Below are positions 1-9,493 of a stretch of 64,000 nt of DNA, piece by piece (position 1 is the first letter of the stretch; every line of letters begins with the position of its first letter). The DNA comes from Geosiphon pyriformis (taxonomy: Eukaryota; Glomeromycota; Glomeromycetes; Archaeosporales; Geosiphonaceae): the NCBI GenBank assembly GCA_016748015.1, contig JAAOMT010000706.1:234764-298763 (forward strand). The letters run 5' to 3'. The notes below the pieces were generated by a model that was not told the DNA's origin, ran no database searches, and saw only the letters and a program-made list of their open reading frames with translations. The position numbers were made by a program, and so were the translations under genes.

Positions 1-588
1 GGCAATAGGTGCATATGCTATTAGTATGATGAGTTGTTGCTGTTGTACTGATAGTTGTGAGAGTAGTATTAATGGTTGTTGTAGTATTAGCTCAACAATC
101 AAGTCAATTGGTGGTTAATTGATCACAATTACTGAAGGTAAGTTTTGCTGATTAATAAGATCAGGATTTGGATTGTGCTGATTTTCCTAAGTTTGAATAT
201 TTGGGGTTTTGACTTCCAGATTTTCTACAATTGGGTTTTGGTAATTAAATTCTTGATTGTTATCTTTCTCTTTTTCCAATTCTGTTATCTTTCAGAGATT
301 TATGGACCTAAAATCTGGTTGAGGTGGTGGTGATCAAAATCCTAATGGTGTTGGTAATTGTAATTTAAATCCTTCAAAATAATCACCATATGTTCCTAAT
401 AATTCTGTTTTCTTTTGTTTACTTTAAAATGGGAGTTATCCAAATGTTAATGTTGTGTTTGATGTAGATGTGTCTGCTAATATAATATTGATGGTACTTT
501 CAGGTGTGTAATAATATGATGAATATAATGGATATTCAATTCTTTGTTTTTTCTACATTGATAATTGTATTTTTTTGGGGGTTGCTGC
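1..588 (-). pseudogene. gag: B1 Ty3/gypsy gag, middle part (interrupted by A1)
   Basis: This is the minus-strand middle part of a family-B Gag. It aligns through its whole length with the Gag of copy B2 at about 45,500-46,020, sharing for example the Gln/Asn/Pro-rich stretch and the block ending in IIRNxW. It is cut at 588 by element A1, and its N-terminal part resumes at 10441. Many in-frame stops replace Gln and Trp codons. The rest of B1 (protease to 3' LTR) must lie left of the window. No plus-strand gene is supported here: the plus-strand open frame at 145-333 is only the antisense of gag. Confidence 0.7.
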
Positions 589-1555
589 TGTTACCAGAGG
601 TTTTTGGTCTCTTTTCTTGAATGTTGTAACTGTTTGTTGGTTGCAAATTCACATTTTCTAGAAGTAGTTGAACCTCCAATAACTGAATTTATCTTCAAAT
701 TATCTTTTATAATTTAAACTGCTGGACTTATAAGTAGAATGGCCAATTCTATGCCAGTTACTTTGTATAGTTACATTGTAGTAAATGCCAACTCTTTTTT
801 AGGAATTGCTCATTTGGAAGCTCACTAAAATATGTAGTTACTTTGCTGTAAAAGTCAACTCTTCTACAGAAATCTCGTCTGTAGGCTATCCTAATAATTA
901 CAGTAAGAAAATAAAAGAAAATAAAAGAAATGTAAAAGAAATTGAATTCTGTCAAGGGAAACTTTTTCTATCCAGGCCTGGAGTCACTAACAGTTTACTA
1001 AAATTGGTAGCTAATCAATTTTAAAACATTAGTTGGGTTTTGGGAATTTTCCAAGTGCAATAATTAAAAATTTGGTTTTTGAATTATTTGATATTTATTT
1101 CTTTTTGTGTGTGTAGGAATAATTCTAGTGATAAAATCTAAAGTAAGATACATTTTTTTGAAAAGAAAAGCTCTTTTTTTATACAACTTGTTATAGTACT
1201 AGTCTATGAACTTGCACTTTTTTTCTTTGCTCAAATTTTGGCAAACTAAAGATACATTTTGATAAACTACAAGTTATTTTGCTGAACTATTGATTAATTT
1301 GGATGAACTATTCATAATTTCGGCGAATTTCTATAAATTTCGGCGAATTTTAGAATGTTACAAAGTTCAGAGTATTGTGCAATTTGATCATTCTACTTTC
1401 TGTTATACTAATTGAATTATTTAATTGAATCGTGATATGTAATAATTGATTAAATAATAAATGATAATTTGAAATAATATTAATATATTAATTAATTATA
1501 GGAATTATAAGGGTAATTTTCCTGCTAATTAATAGCTAAAATTCTACTGATAACA
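589..1555 (-). repeat. A1 3' LTR
   Basis: This 967-bp LTR pairs with 9494-10440. By eye the first 340 bases or so differ at 26 positions, all transitions. It carries two copies of a TTTCGGCGAATTT unit near 1316-1351, while the partner LTR keeps only one. That 20-bp difference accounts for the length difference and looks like a deletion between direct repeats, since A3 also shows two units. The stop codon of ORF3 lies inside the proximal 20 bases. Confidence 0.93.
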
Positions 1556-2242
1556 AAATCTCCTCCTCAAGACTGAGCTCCATCAAAGTCCAAGCACTAT
1601 CTGTGATATTGAGATAGTAATCCAAAATAATTGAAATAATCTGGTTTGAAAATTGTTGAAATTTCAGTTCTGTAAGTTTGCCAATGTATTGGACTTTTAT
1701 TGGTTGCAGTATGGAATTTTGTAGAACATTTTCACAAGTATTAAACAAATTATAAAGTTTAAAAGCTGCTTTAAGTTTGTAGCAAGTGTTTGTTGGTCCA
1801 GCTGCTGTTTTGAATTCATTGTAGATTTGTTTTTGTATAACTTCAGGAGTGAGATTTGTTGCTTTAAGTTCCAGTTTTCGTTCATAAAGTGTTTTTCCAA
1901 TTTGAAAGTATTTATAGATAGAGGTGTGTTCATTGTCCTGTTCATTGAGAAGTAGTAGTAGTTTTTGTTGCATTGTAGCATTTGGTAGAATATCAATAGG
2001 GGCAATTAGCAGATTTTCTTCTAGTGCCTGCTTCAAAAGTCTTGGTAATCTATTCTCAGAGTGACTTCTTGTTTCTCTTCTATAGGGGTGATAGTTCTGT
2101 AAATAATTTGCTACTGAGACTGTGGTTTCTTTCTGAATGTATTTAATTTGACTTCCATTATTGTTATAGATAAGTCAGGGAGTGTTTTCAAGACTAACAT
2201 TAACTTTTGGGATATTTGTTAAATATTTCAGGGAATAATTAT
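1536..2242 (-). pseudogene. A1 ORF3: conserved third ORF between integrase and 3' LTR
   Basis: This is the A1 copy of a protein also present in A2 (intact, 28906-29613) and, divergently, in B3 (30905-31615). The C-terminal 166 codons (1536-2036) are open. Upstream, the expected ATG is ATA, a one-base deletion shifts the frame, and CGA and CAA have become stops. Recognisable blocks are IAPIDILPNAT, YERKLELKATN, NTCENVLQN and YIGKLTELKFQ. It looks mostly helical, and I see no signal peptide, transmembrane segment or known catalytic motif. The last codons (EEEI then LLSVEF and stop) are read through the polypurine tract and into the LTR. It sits where env lies in errantiviruses, but nothing in it looks like an envelope protein. 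I do not recognise the family. Confidence 0.8.
1556..1571 (-). promoter_or_regulatory. A1 polypurine tract (PPT)
   Basis: On the minus strand, CTTGAGGAGGAGATTT directly abuts the 3' LTR start. This is the expected position and composition of the plus-strand primer of an LTR retrotransposon. The same bases encode the Glu-rich end of ORF3. Confidence 0.75.
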
Positions 2243-2393
2243 GATAAAATTGACTAATTATGAAAAGAGAGAATAAAGAAAATTATTTTTGGGTATAAAG
2301 TTTTTATTTGTTTTTGGGTTTTGGGTGTTTTGTAATTATTTATTATTTTTGTCTTTTATGTGTTGTTAAAGATTATTGTAAAATTATGTTGAA

Positions 2394-3833
2394 TTAAGTG
2401 TTTAAGTTTGGTTGTTGTTTTATTATAATTATTGGTTCTAAATTTCGGGAAATATCTTCAAGATTAATTAAAGGAGAATGTGTACCAATTTGTGAAATTA
2501 ATGGTTCAGGATTGTTTCTGGAATAATAGTGTTTCAATCTATTTCCATGTACAACTTTTGCTAGTACTTTGTCATCAAGTCTTAACTTGTATGATCCATT
2601 GCCTAAAATTTCGTGAATATAAAATGGTCCATCCCATTTGTTTTCAAATTTCCCATTCCATTGTTTTTCAGTCTTAGTTCTGTGTAAGAGAACTTTATTT
2701 CCTATTTTAAATTGGGTGGTAATTTGTTGTCATGTCTTTCTTTTTGTTGAGCTTGAGAATGTTCAATATGAATTGCTGCTATCCTTCTTTTTCCTTCTAG
2801 TGTACTAAGAAGAGTGTAGGCCCTTCTTTGGAGTGTTTCTTGCAAGTTCTCTTCATTAATTGGTTGTACAAGATATGTTTCCACTGTGAAATTAATTGGT
2901 AATGTTGCTGTTCTTCCATAAGTAAGATCAAATGGTGTGTGTTTCATAGTATTTTGTTTTAGTATTCTGTATGCTAGTAACACTAATGGAATAAAGATAT
3001 CCCATTCCTGTTCAAAGTTTGTTGAGACTTTGGCTAGAGATTCACACAATGTTCTGTTGAAATGTTCTACAAGTCCATTTGTTTAAGGGTAATAAGGTGA
3101 TGATAGAGGTCTTTTGATATTGAATCATTCACAAATTTTTTGTATCAAGTTGTTCACAAAATGTGTTCCTTGATCAGATAAGAGTTCAATTGGGCATCTA
3201 TGTCTACAGATAATGTCTTTATAAATAAAATTTGCTATTGATTTTATATCTGCTCTTTGAATGGCTCTAGCTTCAGGCCATTTGATAAGATAATCCACTG
3301 CAACTGCAATATAACAATTTTTTGGGTTGTGATAGGTAATGGTCTGACTAAATCAATTCTAACTCTGTCAAAAGGTTGTCCAACTTTGATTGGATTTAAA
3401 GATTCTGTGGGACGAGTTCCTCCTTTTTTTTTGACAACTATCACAAGATTCTACATATTGTCAAATGTCTTTTTGTATGTGAGGCCAAAAATAATGTTCA
3501 AGAGTTCTTTGAATTGTTCCATTTCTTGCCAAGTGTGCTGAAAAAGGATCTGTGTGCATGTTGTATAGAATTGTTTCATTTTCATTTTCCTGTATTAATT
3601 TGAGTGGTTGGTTTGGGTTTTTACAATTTTTGTAATAGATTTTGTTGTGATGTATAAAATATTGTTTGAATTGGTGTTGTAATCAATGTTTTTCACTTGG
3701 AAACCAATTTTCTGGCATGGTGAGAGTCTCCAAATAGTTTTTGATGTTGTAGTTTTCTGGATCCATTGTTGTTGATTTTGTTGTTTGTTCTGCTGTTAAG
3801 TTTGTTGGTATTTTGTTGGTGTTGATGTTGGTA
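2394..3833 (-). pseudogene. pol: A1 integrase
   Basis: This is a Ty3/gypsy integrase in several frames. An HHCC-type zinc-binding domain lies near 3430-3600 (HTDPFSAHLA, then CDSCQK). The catalytic core has its first Asp in RVRIDLV (about 3350-3380), its second Asp in LLSDQGTHFVN (about 3150-3190), and its Glu in GLVEHFN (about 3055-3075). The open stretch 2702-3049 covers the end of the core and the start of the C-terminal domain (AYRILKQNTMKHTPFDLTYG). The C-terminal domain ends at a TAA at 2394-2396 after the residues PNLNT. All three catalytic residues can still be read, but frameshifts and stops, including one near 3088, make it non-functional. It lies between RNase H and ORF3, as in A2. 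Confidence 0.88.
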
Positions 3834-5123
3834 TTAATATTGTTTCATTCTTGAGAGGCTATCAACATTGGTGTGTAGTTTTCCTGGTTTGTAATGTACA
3901 ATGTATCTGTAGTCTGCTAGGAAGTCATTCCATTGAGACTGTTTGGCATTTTGTTCAGTTTTCTTTTTATTAAGCCATTTGAGACCAATATTGTTAGTTA
4001 TTATGTCAAATTCTTTTCTATTCTTCAGGTATTGTTGAAAGTGTTTGAGAGCCCAGATGACTGCAGCGGCTTCCAATTCAGTTGAACCATATTTGAGTTC
4101 TGTTAGTTTGAGTGTTCTGCTGGCATAGGTAATAACTTGTTTCTGGCCATTTTTATCTAATTGTGATAAGATGGCACCAAATGCTATGTGTGAAGCATCA
4201 ATGGCTAATTGGAATCATTTGTTGAAGTCTGGGTAAGCAAGAACTGGAGCTGTTATCAATTTTGTTTTGAGAGTTTCAAAAGCTTTTTGTTGTTCTTCAG
4301 TTCATTTGTATGGTACGTTTTTGTTGGTAAGATAATTGAATGATTTGGCAATTTCTGAGAATCTTTTTATAAATTTTCAATAGTAAGAGACTAATCCTAC
4401 AAATCCTTATAGTTCTGTGGTATTTCTGGGAGTTTGAAAGTTTTTGACAACACTAATTGTTCCAGGATTTGGTTTGACTTCATCTTTGCTAATAATGTGT
4501 CCAAAAAAGATTAAGCTTGTTTTTCCAAAGTGACATTTCTCAATATTCAACTTCAATCCTGCTTTCCATAATTGTTGAAAAACTTCTTACAGGTGAATAA
4601 GATGGGCTTCAAAGCTTGGTGAGTACACATTAGTGTCATCAAGGTAAACAACTATTGATTGCCATAAGAGTTCTTCATATACAACATCCATGAGTTATTA
4701 GAATATTGCTGGTGCATTGCAGAGTTCAAAAGGCATAATATTGAACTCATAGTTTCCTTCTTAAATGGTGAATGCTGTTTTGGGTCAGTTTTTTGGGTCT
4801 ATTTCGACTTGTTAGTATCCACTTTCTAAGTCTAAAGTTGAGAAGAACTTGGCTTTTCTTAGAGCATCTAGTATGTCATCAATTCTTGGAAGAGAGTAAG
4901 CATCTCCAATTATTACACTGTTCAATTAGCAATAGTTAACACAAAATCTGATTTTTTCATTTTTCTTTTTGACAAGAACTACTGGTGAGGCCCAAAAACT
5001 TCTTGATAATTGAATCAATCTGTTATTGAGCATTCTCTGGACTTTTTTTCTGATGAATTGGTGGCTAGCAGGTGGCACTTTGTAAGCTTGCTGACATTTT
5101 GGTAGAGCATTTCTTGTATAAAT
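3834..5123 (-). pseudogene. pol: A1 reverse transcriptase and RNase H
   Basis: This continues the Gag-Pol frame from the dUTPase. RT motifs include FCVNYCxLNSV, STLDLESGYxQVEI, NIMPFELCNAPA, the catalytic box VVYLDDTNVYS near 4630-4665 (both Asp retained) and the thumb/connection GHIISKDEVKPNP. RNase H follows: DASHIAFGAILSQ (about 4190-4230), YGSTELEAAAVIWALKHFQ (about 4030-4090) and FDIITNNIGLKWL, where the usual TDN/TDH catalytic Asp has become Asn. It ends at SLSRMKQY and a stop at 3834. At least ten in-frame stops replace Gln, Arg or Trp. The order RT then RNase H then integrase is diagnostic of Ty3/gypsy rather than Ty1/copia. Confidence 0.92.
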
Positions 5124-6431
5124 CTAATGTTGAATCATATCTGTTTTTCCCAGATTATTGTTGTCTTTTGCAAATATATCTGCAAATTCAGCTATTAATT
5201 GTTTCAATTGTCTTTGTTGTTGAGGTTTTAAGAGACCCATGTTGATTTGAGAGAGTTTTTCTTTCAAAAAGTGGTAGTTTTCAGTAGTAAAAATGATATT
5301 TGGATTTGGGAGTAAAGTGTGCCTTACAATTTCAATGAAATTAAAGACAATTTGAGAGTTTTCATCTTGAAAAATATTGCTGTGTATGATTCCAATCTCT
5401 AGTTTGTTTAATAAAACAATAGGGTAATTATTGGGGTTGTAGAATATAACTTGAAATTTTTTCATTCCTTTGGGAATATAAACGTTTGGAATTGAGATTT
5501 CATGCTTCAAACAAATTTGTTCATTGGATTCAAAGATTTGTTGTATAGTGGTGGGTTTTGAGCAAGTGTAAATTTCGTGATGTTCTCCAAAAGGTGAAAT
5601 AGTAATTGGCTGGGGAAGTTGAAGAATCTGGTGAGATTCATTTTGTGTATTAAGAGCTATGTTTACTGGAACTGTAAATCGTCCAGTTGAACCAAAACCT
5701 TGAGTTCTTTTTTCACTTTTTCCCAATTGTTCTTTGTTGTTTAGTGATTGTAAACCTGAAATGTTGATTAAGGGTAAGTAAATTGCTTGAGCAATTTTTT
5801 CAGCATGTTCAATTTTGAATGGTTTGTCTGTCTCATTTTGTAATATGATGGTAATGTTTCCAGTGTATTCTGCATTTATAACTCCTCCTCTAATATTGAT
5901 TCCTTTGCTTGCCAATGATGATCTGGAGGCAATTTGAACTATTGCTCTTGGTGGAATTTCAAGAGCAATTTTGAGATTGATTTTTGTCAAGAACTTTGGT
6001 TGGAGAACCAAAGTATCTTTTTCTGGGTATCTTAGGTCATATCCAGCATCAATTTCATGTGCTTTTTTTGGTCTGATTTTTTGGCCATGGTTGTCAAAAT
6101 ATTCAAGTTGTAAAGGTGGTTGCTTTTCAAGAAGATAGATGAGGGTGGTTGGTAGTTTTTTTACTAGTTCAGATACTCCAAATTCGATTTTATTTTCATT
6201 ATTCTCATCTGGCAGAGGAATGCTAAGAGCATAACATTCTAAACACCATTGGTCATCACAAGGCATAACATATTCTTCACACAATTGAATGTTCATTTGC
6301 TCTAATTGTTGAATTTGAGCTTCTTTGGTCGGATATGTGTGGCTTGCAATTTGGTAATAGGTTTTTACTTCATCTTCATAATCAAATCCAGCTAATTTCA
6401 TGGTATACTCAATATATTCAGCTTCTTTCAT
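5124..6431 (-). pseudogene. pol: A1 dUTPase domain of Gag-Pol
   Basis: This 435-codon uninterrupted stretch of the A1 polyprotein contains a trimeric dUTPase domain, which hydrolyses dUTP to dUMP and limits uracil in cDNA. All five family motifs are readable. Motif 1 is HEIDAGYDL (about 6033-6060), motif 2 ASRSSLASKGI (about 5905-5940), motif 3 GGVINAEYTG (about 5860-5890, with the usual catalytic Asp as Asn), motif 4 EKIAQAIYLPL (about 5775-5805) and motif 5 RTQGFGSTG (about 5685-5710). Before it comes a Cys pair module (CEEYVMPCDDQWCLEC). After it comes about 190 residues up to RT, including LKPQQQRQLKQLIAEFADIFA, the usual entry into gypsy RT. The first codon is an ATG after a stop that replaces Gln in A2, so this is an internal segment, not a separate gene. 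Confidence 0.9.
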
Positions 6432-6890
6432 TTAGTGGACATCTTCTTGGGTGGTTCTATTGATCAATGCCATTGCTAGGTCAAAAATCATTTCAGCATC
6501 ATGAGGGTAGTAGTAAAGTTTATTGAGAGCACTGTTGTATGCTGTATCAAATAGTGTTCTTCTTCTGACTTTTTCCGAAATTGATAAAGCATATTGACAG
6601 ATCTGATCACATACTCCTCCTCTCATTGCTATATCAATCCAATTGTATTCTTCTGGTAGTCTTTCTCTACAAGTAAGGCAAGAAGTTTTGTCACATTTTC
6701 CACTTCTCTTTGGAGATCCAAATTGTTCTCTATGGCATGCCTTGCAGAAATAACAAGTGCGAGTTTTGTATTCCTCTTCTGGGGAAATACAGGCTCCCAT
6801 AGATGAAAGCTTCTTTTTGCAATCTTTGCATTTTAGTGGAATGTATGGTGGTGCTTTTCGTGATTCTGGTGTGAAATATCTAACTTTCTT
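6432..6890 (-). pseudogene. pol: A1 Cys-rich module between protease and dUTPase
   Basis: This polyprotein segment is rich in paired cysteines: CKDCKKKL, CYFCKACH, CDKTSCLTC and later CDQICQ. It looks like one or two zinc-binding folds. The open part is 6432-6800 (122 codons), in frame with protease upstream and dUTPase downstream once two stops are ignored. A2 (24239-24701), A3 (50830-51198), B2 (43112-43330) and B5 (55430-55640) carry the same module, so it is an ancestral part of both families. I cannot name the domain. A role in nucleic-acid binding is an inference from the cysteine spacing only. Confidence 0.75.
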
Positions 6891-7721
6891 TCATTCTCTT
6901 GATTCTTCAAAAATCTCTTGTTCTGTTTCCTCAGCCCAATTGGATGGTGATTTAAGAGCCATGTAGGTTTCAGTGAGTGGCATTTCCTTCTCTTTTTCAA
7001 ATTCAAATACTGAAGCTTTTTCTGATTGTTTGTTAAAGGTACTACAGGTTGCAGGTACTATGGTATATTGTTCTTGATATGAGATTTTAAGTTCTTGAGT
7101 TTCCCAGTTCAGGTTTGTATTGGCCTTAAGAAGCCAATCATTTTTGACTAGAGCTTGGTATTGGGGTGCATCCATAACAAGAACTTTAATTGGAATAGTG
7201 ATTCTATTAATTGTAAAGGAGAAATCATCAATTTCTCCTACTGGAGTTTTCTTCATACCATCAGCTGTGACAATAACTGTTTGAGCTGGTCTGTCTATGT
7301 TTCGTTTGAGTTGTTGCATCAGTTGGTAAGTGATGATGCTTCCAGCCAATTCACTATCTAAGATTAAGCAAATGGGTTTTTCTTCTACTGTAGTTTCTGT
7401 GTACATAGCAGTAATTGCTTTCTGTTCATTGACTGCTGCATTACTAAGCAGAAATAGTGATTCATTTGCTTCAAATTCAAATGGAAATATATCTGACAGA
7501 TTGGCATTTTGGGCAATTTGAGCTGGTAGAATGGTGTGGTTGGAAGGGTTTGATCTTGGTGCTGCAACTTCACCTTTAGAAAGTGCAGTTTGTTGAAAAT
7601 CCGATTCCTCTGGTATTGTAAGATAACTGGGTTGAGTGTAATAGTGATTGGGTTTTTGTTGACCAGAATTTCGGAGAACCAACTGGTTATTTGAATTGAT
7701 TCTGTTGTTGTTACTTTGCAA
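6891..7721 (-). pseudogene. pol: A1 retroviral-type aspartic protease region
   Basis: This is an open 276-codon segment of Gag-Pol. The aspartic protease active site is CLILDSELAGSIITYQL (Asp codon at 7356-7358). The family consensus from the copies here is LDSGSTGSII, so Gly has become Glu and Ser/Thr have changed. The downstream flap and core blocks VIVTADGMKKTPVGEIDDF, PIKVLVMDAPQYQALVKNDWL and LNWETQELKIS follow as in pepsin-like retroelement proteases. The N-terminal part is a low-complexity Gln/Asn/Pro linker from the nucleocapsid. The enzyme would release mature proteins from the polyprotein. It is followed after a stop by the Cys-rich module. Confidence 0.88.
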
Positions 7722-9446
7722 TTGATTTTGGGGTGTGGATTGGTTATGTTGAACTAATCTTCTTGCTGGTACTTGATATTGTTGAGTGGGTGGTGTCTGA
7801 TATGGCTGAATTGGTAAAGATTGCTAATATTGTTACTGCATTGGTTGTGGAGCTGGTGGATAATAACTGTTTTGATTTTGTGGTTTTGGTGAATAATAGG
7901 TTGGTGGTGAAGATTGGTAATAAGATTGTTGTGGTAAAGAGTAACATTGATTACTCCTGTTTTGTTGGTCTCTTTGTAATTTCTTACAATCTCGTTTCTA
8001 GTGTTCTGGGATTTCACAATAATGACAATTTTGAGGTTGGTTGTTGGATGGTAATCCAAAATTGTTTTGGTTGCATCATTGTGGAGGTTGATATCTTTGT
8101 GGTTGTTGTTGGTTTGTGAAATAGCTTTCAACTTTTTTTGTGAGTTGGTCTATCTTTTCTTCAGCTGCTGAACTGGTTTCTCCAATTGTAAGGTTTACAA
8201 GCTTGGTGTGATTTGCTTCTTCCATTGCCATTTCATAGCTCTTTACATGTCTAATAGCAGTTGCTAAGTCTGCTGGAGCATGTGGATAGACTTTCTTAAT
8301 CAGTTTGTCTTTTAACTCTGCTATAAACTGATTCAGAATTTAAGTATCAGAATAGTAGTTATTGGTTTCCAATTGTCAGATTCGTCTGAGAAGTTTGTTA
8401 AATCTTCCAAGATAGGTTATAACAGTTTCAGATGTTTCTTGTTTGATATTGGGAAAGTGGTTTCTGAGAGTGATAGAGGTATTGTTGTTGGTGAATTATT
8501 GTAGAAAAGCATCTTTGAATGCTTGCCAGTTTTCAAATGGTTCTTCTAAATTTTCAAACCATTCTCCTGCTGTTCTTTAGAGAAAGTAAGGAATTGCTTT
8601 AAGCATTCTTGCTGCAATCCAACCATTTGTATTTCCTGCTTTTTGAACTTTGTCGAGCCATTCTTGAGAACTGGTATCATTATCTTCACCCGTGAATTCT
8701 GGAATCTTTGCAATGTAAGCAGTTGTGATTTCCTCTTCATTTTCTGTGGCTTCTCCTTGTTCTGATTCAGTTTCTTCACTTTCTAAATTTTCTGAATGAT
8801 TACTTTCGTTTTCCTGCAAGTATTTAATAATATTGGTGCTTGTTGATATAGATTCCTGCTGTTGAGTAAGATTTCTAGGTGACTGAAAATCTTTTGGTCT
8901 GGAGAAATTTTTAAGTAGTGAATTTGGTGTTTGTGGTCGAGCAAATAAAATTAGAAATGGTGTGATAAAAAGTAGTAATTTGACACTGGTTCCTTGTTCA
9001 GATGTTTGCAAGTGTTTGGCAGTTGTCTTTGGTAGTATTGGAGTGTTTGGAGCGGTTTTTGAGTGTTGTTTCACTTTTTGTTTGTCTTTGTTGCCTGTTT
9101 CTGTTTCTGATTCAAAGTCAAAAGAGTATTTAAACTGTACTGGATATTTTTCTTCACAATACTTGATAATGTTGTAATTGAGTTCTTGAAAGTAGGTGGC
9201 AAGTGTTTCACTATTAAGATCTTCAGTTCCCAATTGTGAATAGTGTACTAGGTTATTGTAGAAGTTGCTTCTCACTTCTGAAATGTTGTAATTTCCAAGA
9301 AAATAATTGTTGATACAGTTTTTAATATATTGGTAGAGTGTTTTTTCAACAATTTTAATTCTGTCTGAGATGTTAAATCTCTGCTTGCAATAGGTGTAAA
9401 TTGACTGATAATACTCTAGAGTTGTTGTGTCTGGTGTGGTTGCCAC
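7722..9446 (-). pseudogene. gag: A1 Gag (capsid and zinc-knuckle nucleocapsid)
   Basis: The first 290 codons (8577-9446) are open. They hold a charged, acidic linker and then the start of the retrotransposon capsid-like domain (AYIAKIPEFTGEDN, QEWLDKVQKAG). After stops, the same frame continues through FENWQAFKDAF, LGRFNKLLRRI and ILNQFIAELKDKL. A CCHC zinc knuckle with spacing C-x2-C-x4-H-x4-C lies at 7986-8027, with a stop replacing Trp just after the His. A Gln/Pro/Tyr-rich tail follows. The first codon shown is GTG in the context TTCAAAGTG. There is no ATG in frame until near the end of this segment, and the same GTG is conserved in A2, A3, B1 and B2, so the true initiation mode is unclear. 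Confidence 0.9.
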
Positions 9447-9481
9447 TTTGAAGTTTGTTGTTTGCTGTGTTATTTCTGTAA

Positions 9482-9493
9482 GAGAGCATTAAA
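9482..9493 (-). promoter_or_regulatory. A1 primer binding site
   Basis: Directly inside the 5' LTR, on the minus strand, lies TTTAATGCTCTC. Other copies read TTTGGTGCTC here (A2, A3, B1, B2), so two C-to-T type changes damaged this one. TGG at this place is the expected complement of a tRNA CCA end. I cannot say which tRNA. Confidence 0.65.

Noticed and set aside
145-333. Plus-strand hydrophobic 62-residue frame at the window start
   Set aside because: It is antisense to B1 gag, which aligns with B2 gag on the minus strand.
585-595. Five-base target duplication (ctgct) for A1, with the LTR starting at GTTACC
   Set aside because: It works for A1 and D1 only by borrowing the first T of the LTR; B7 and A2 exclude it because their fifth bases differ.
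1536-2242. ORF3 as an envelope gene
   Set aside because: Position fits, but there is no signal peptide, cleavage site or membrane anchor in any of the three copies.
7733-8131. Long plus- and minus-frame alternatives rich in Val or Asn/His
   Set aside because: They overlap the Gag nucleocapsid tail, whose frame is fixed by the zinc knuckle and the protease downstream.
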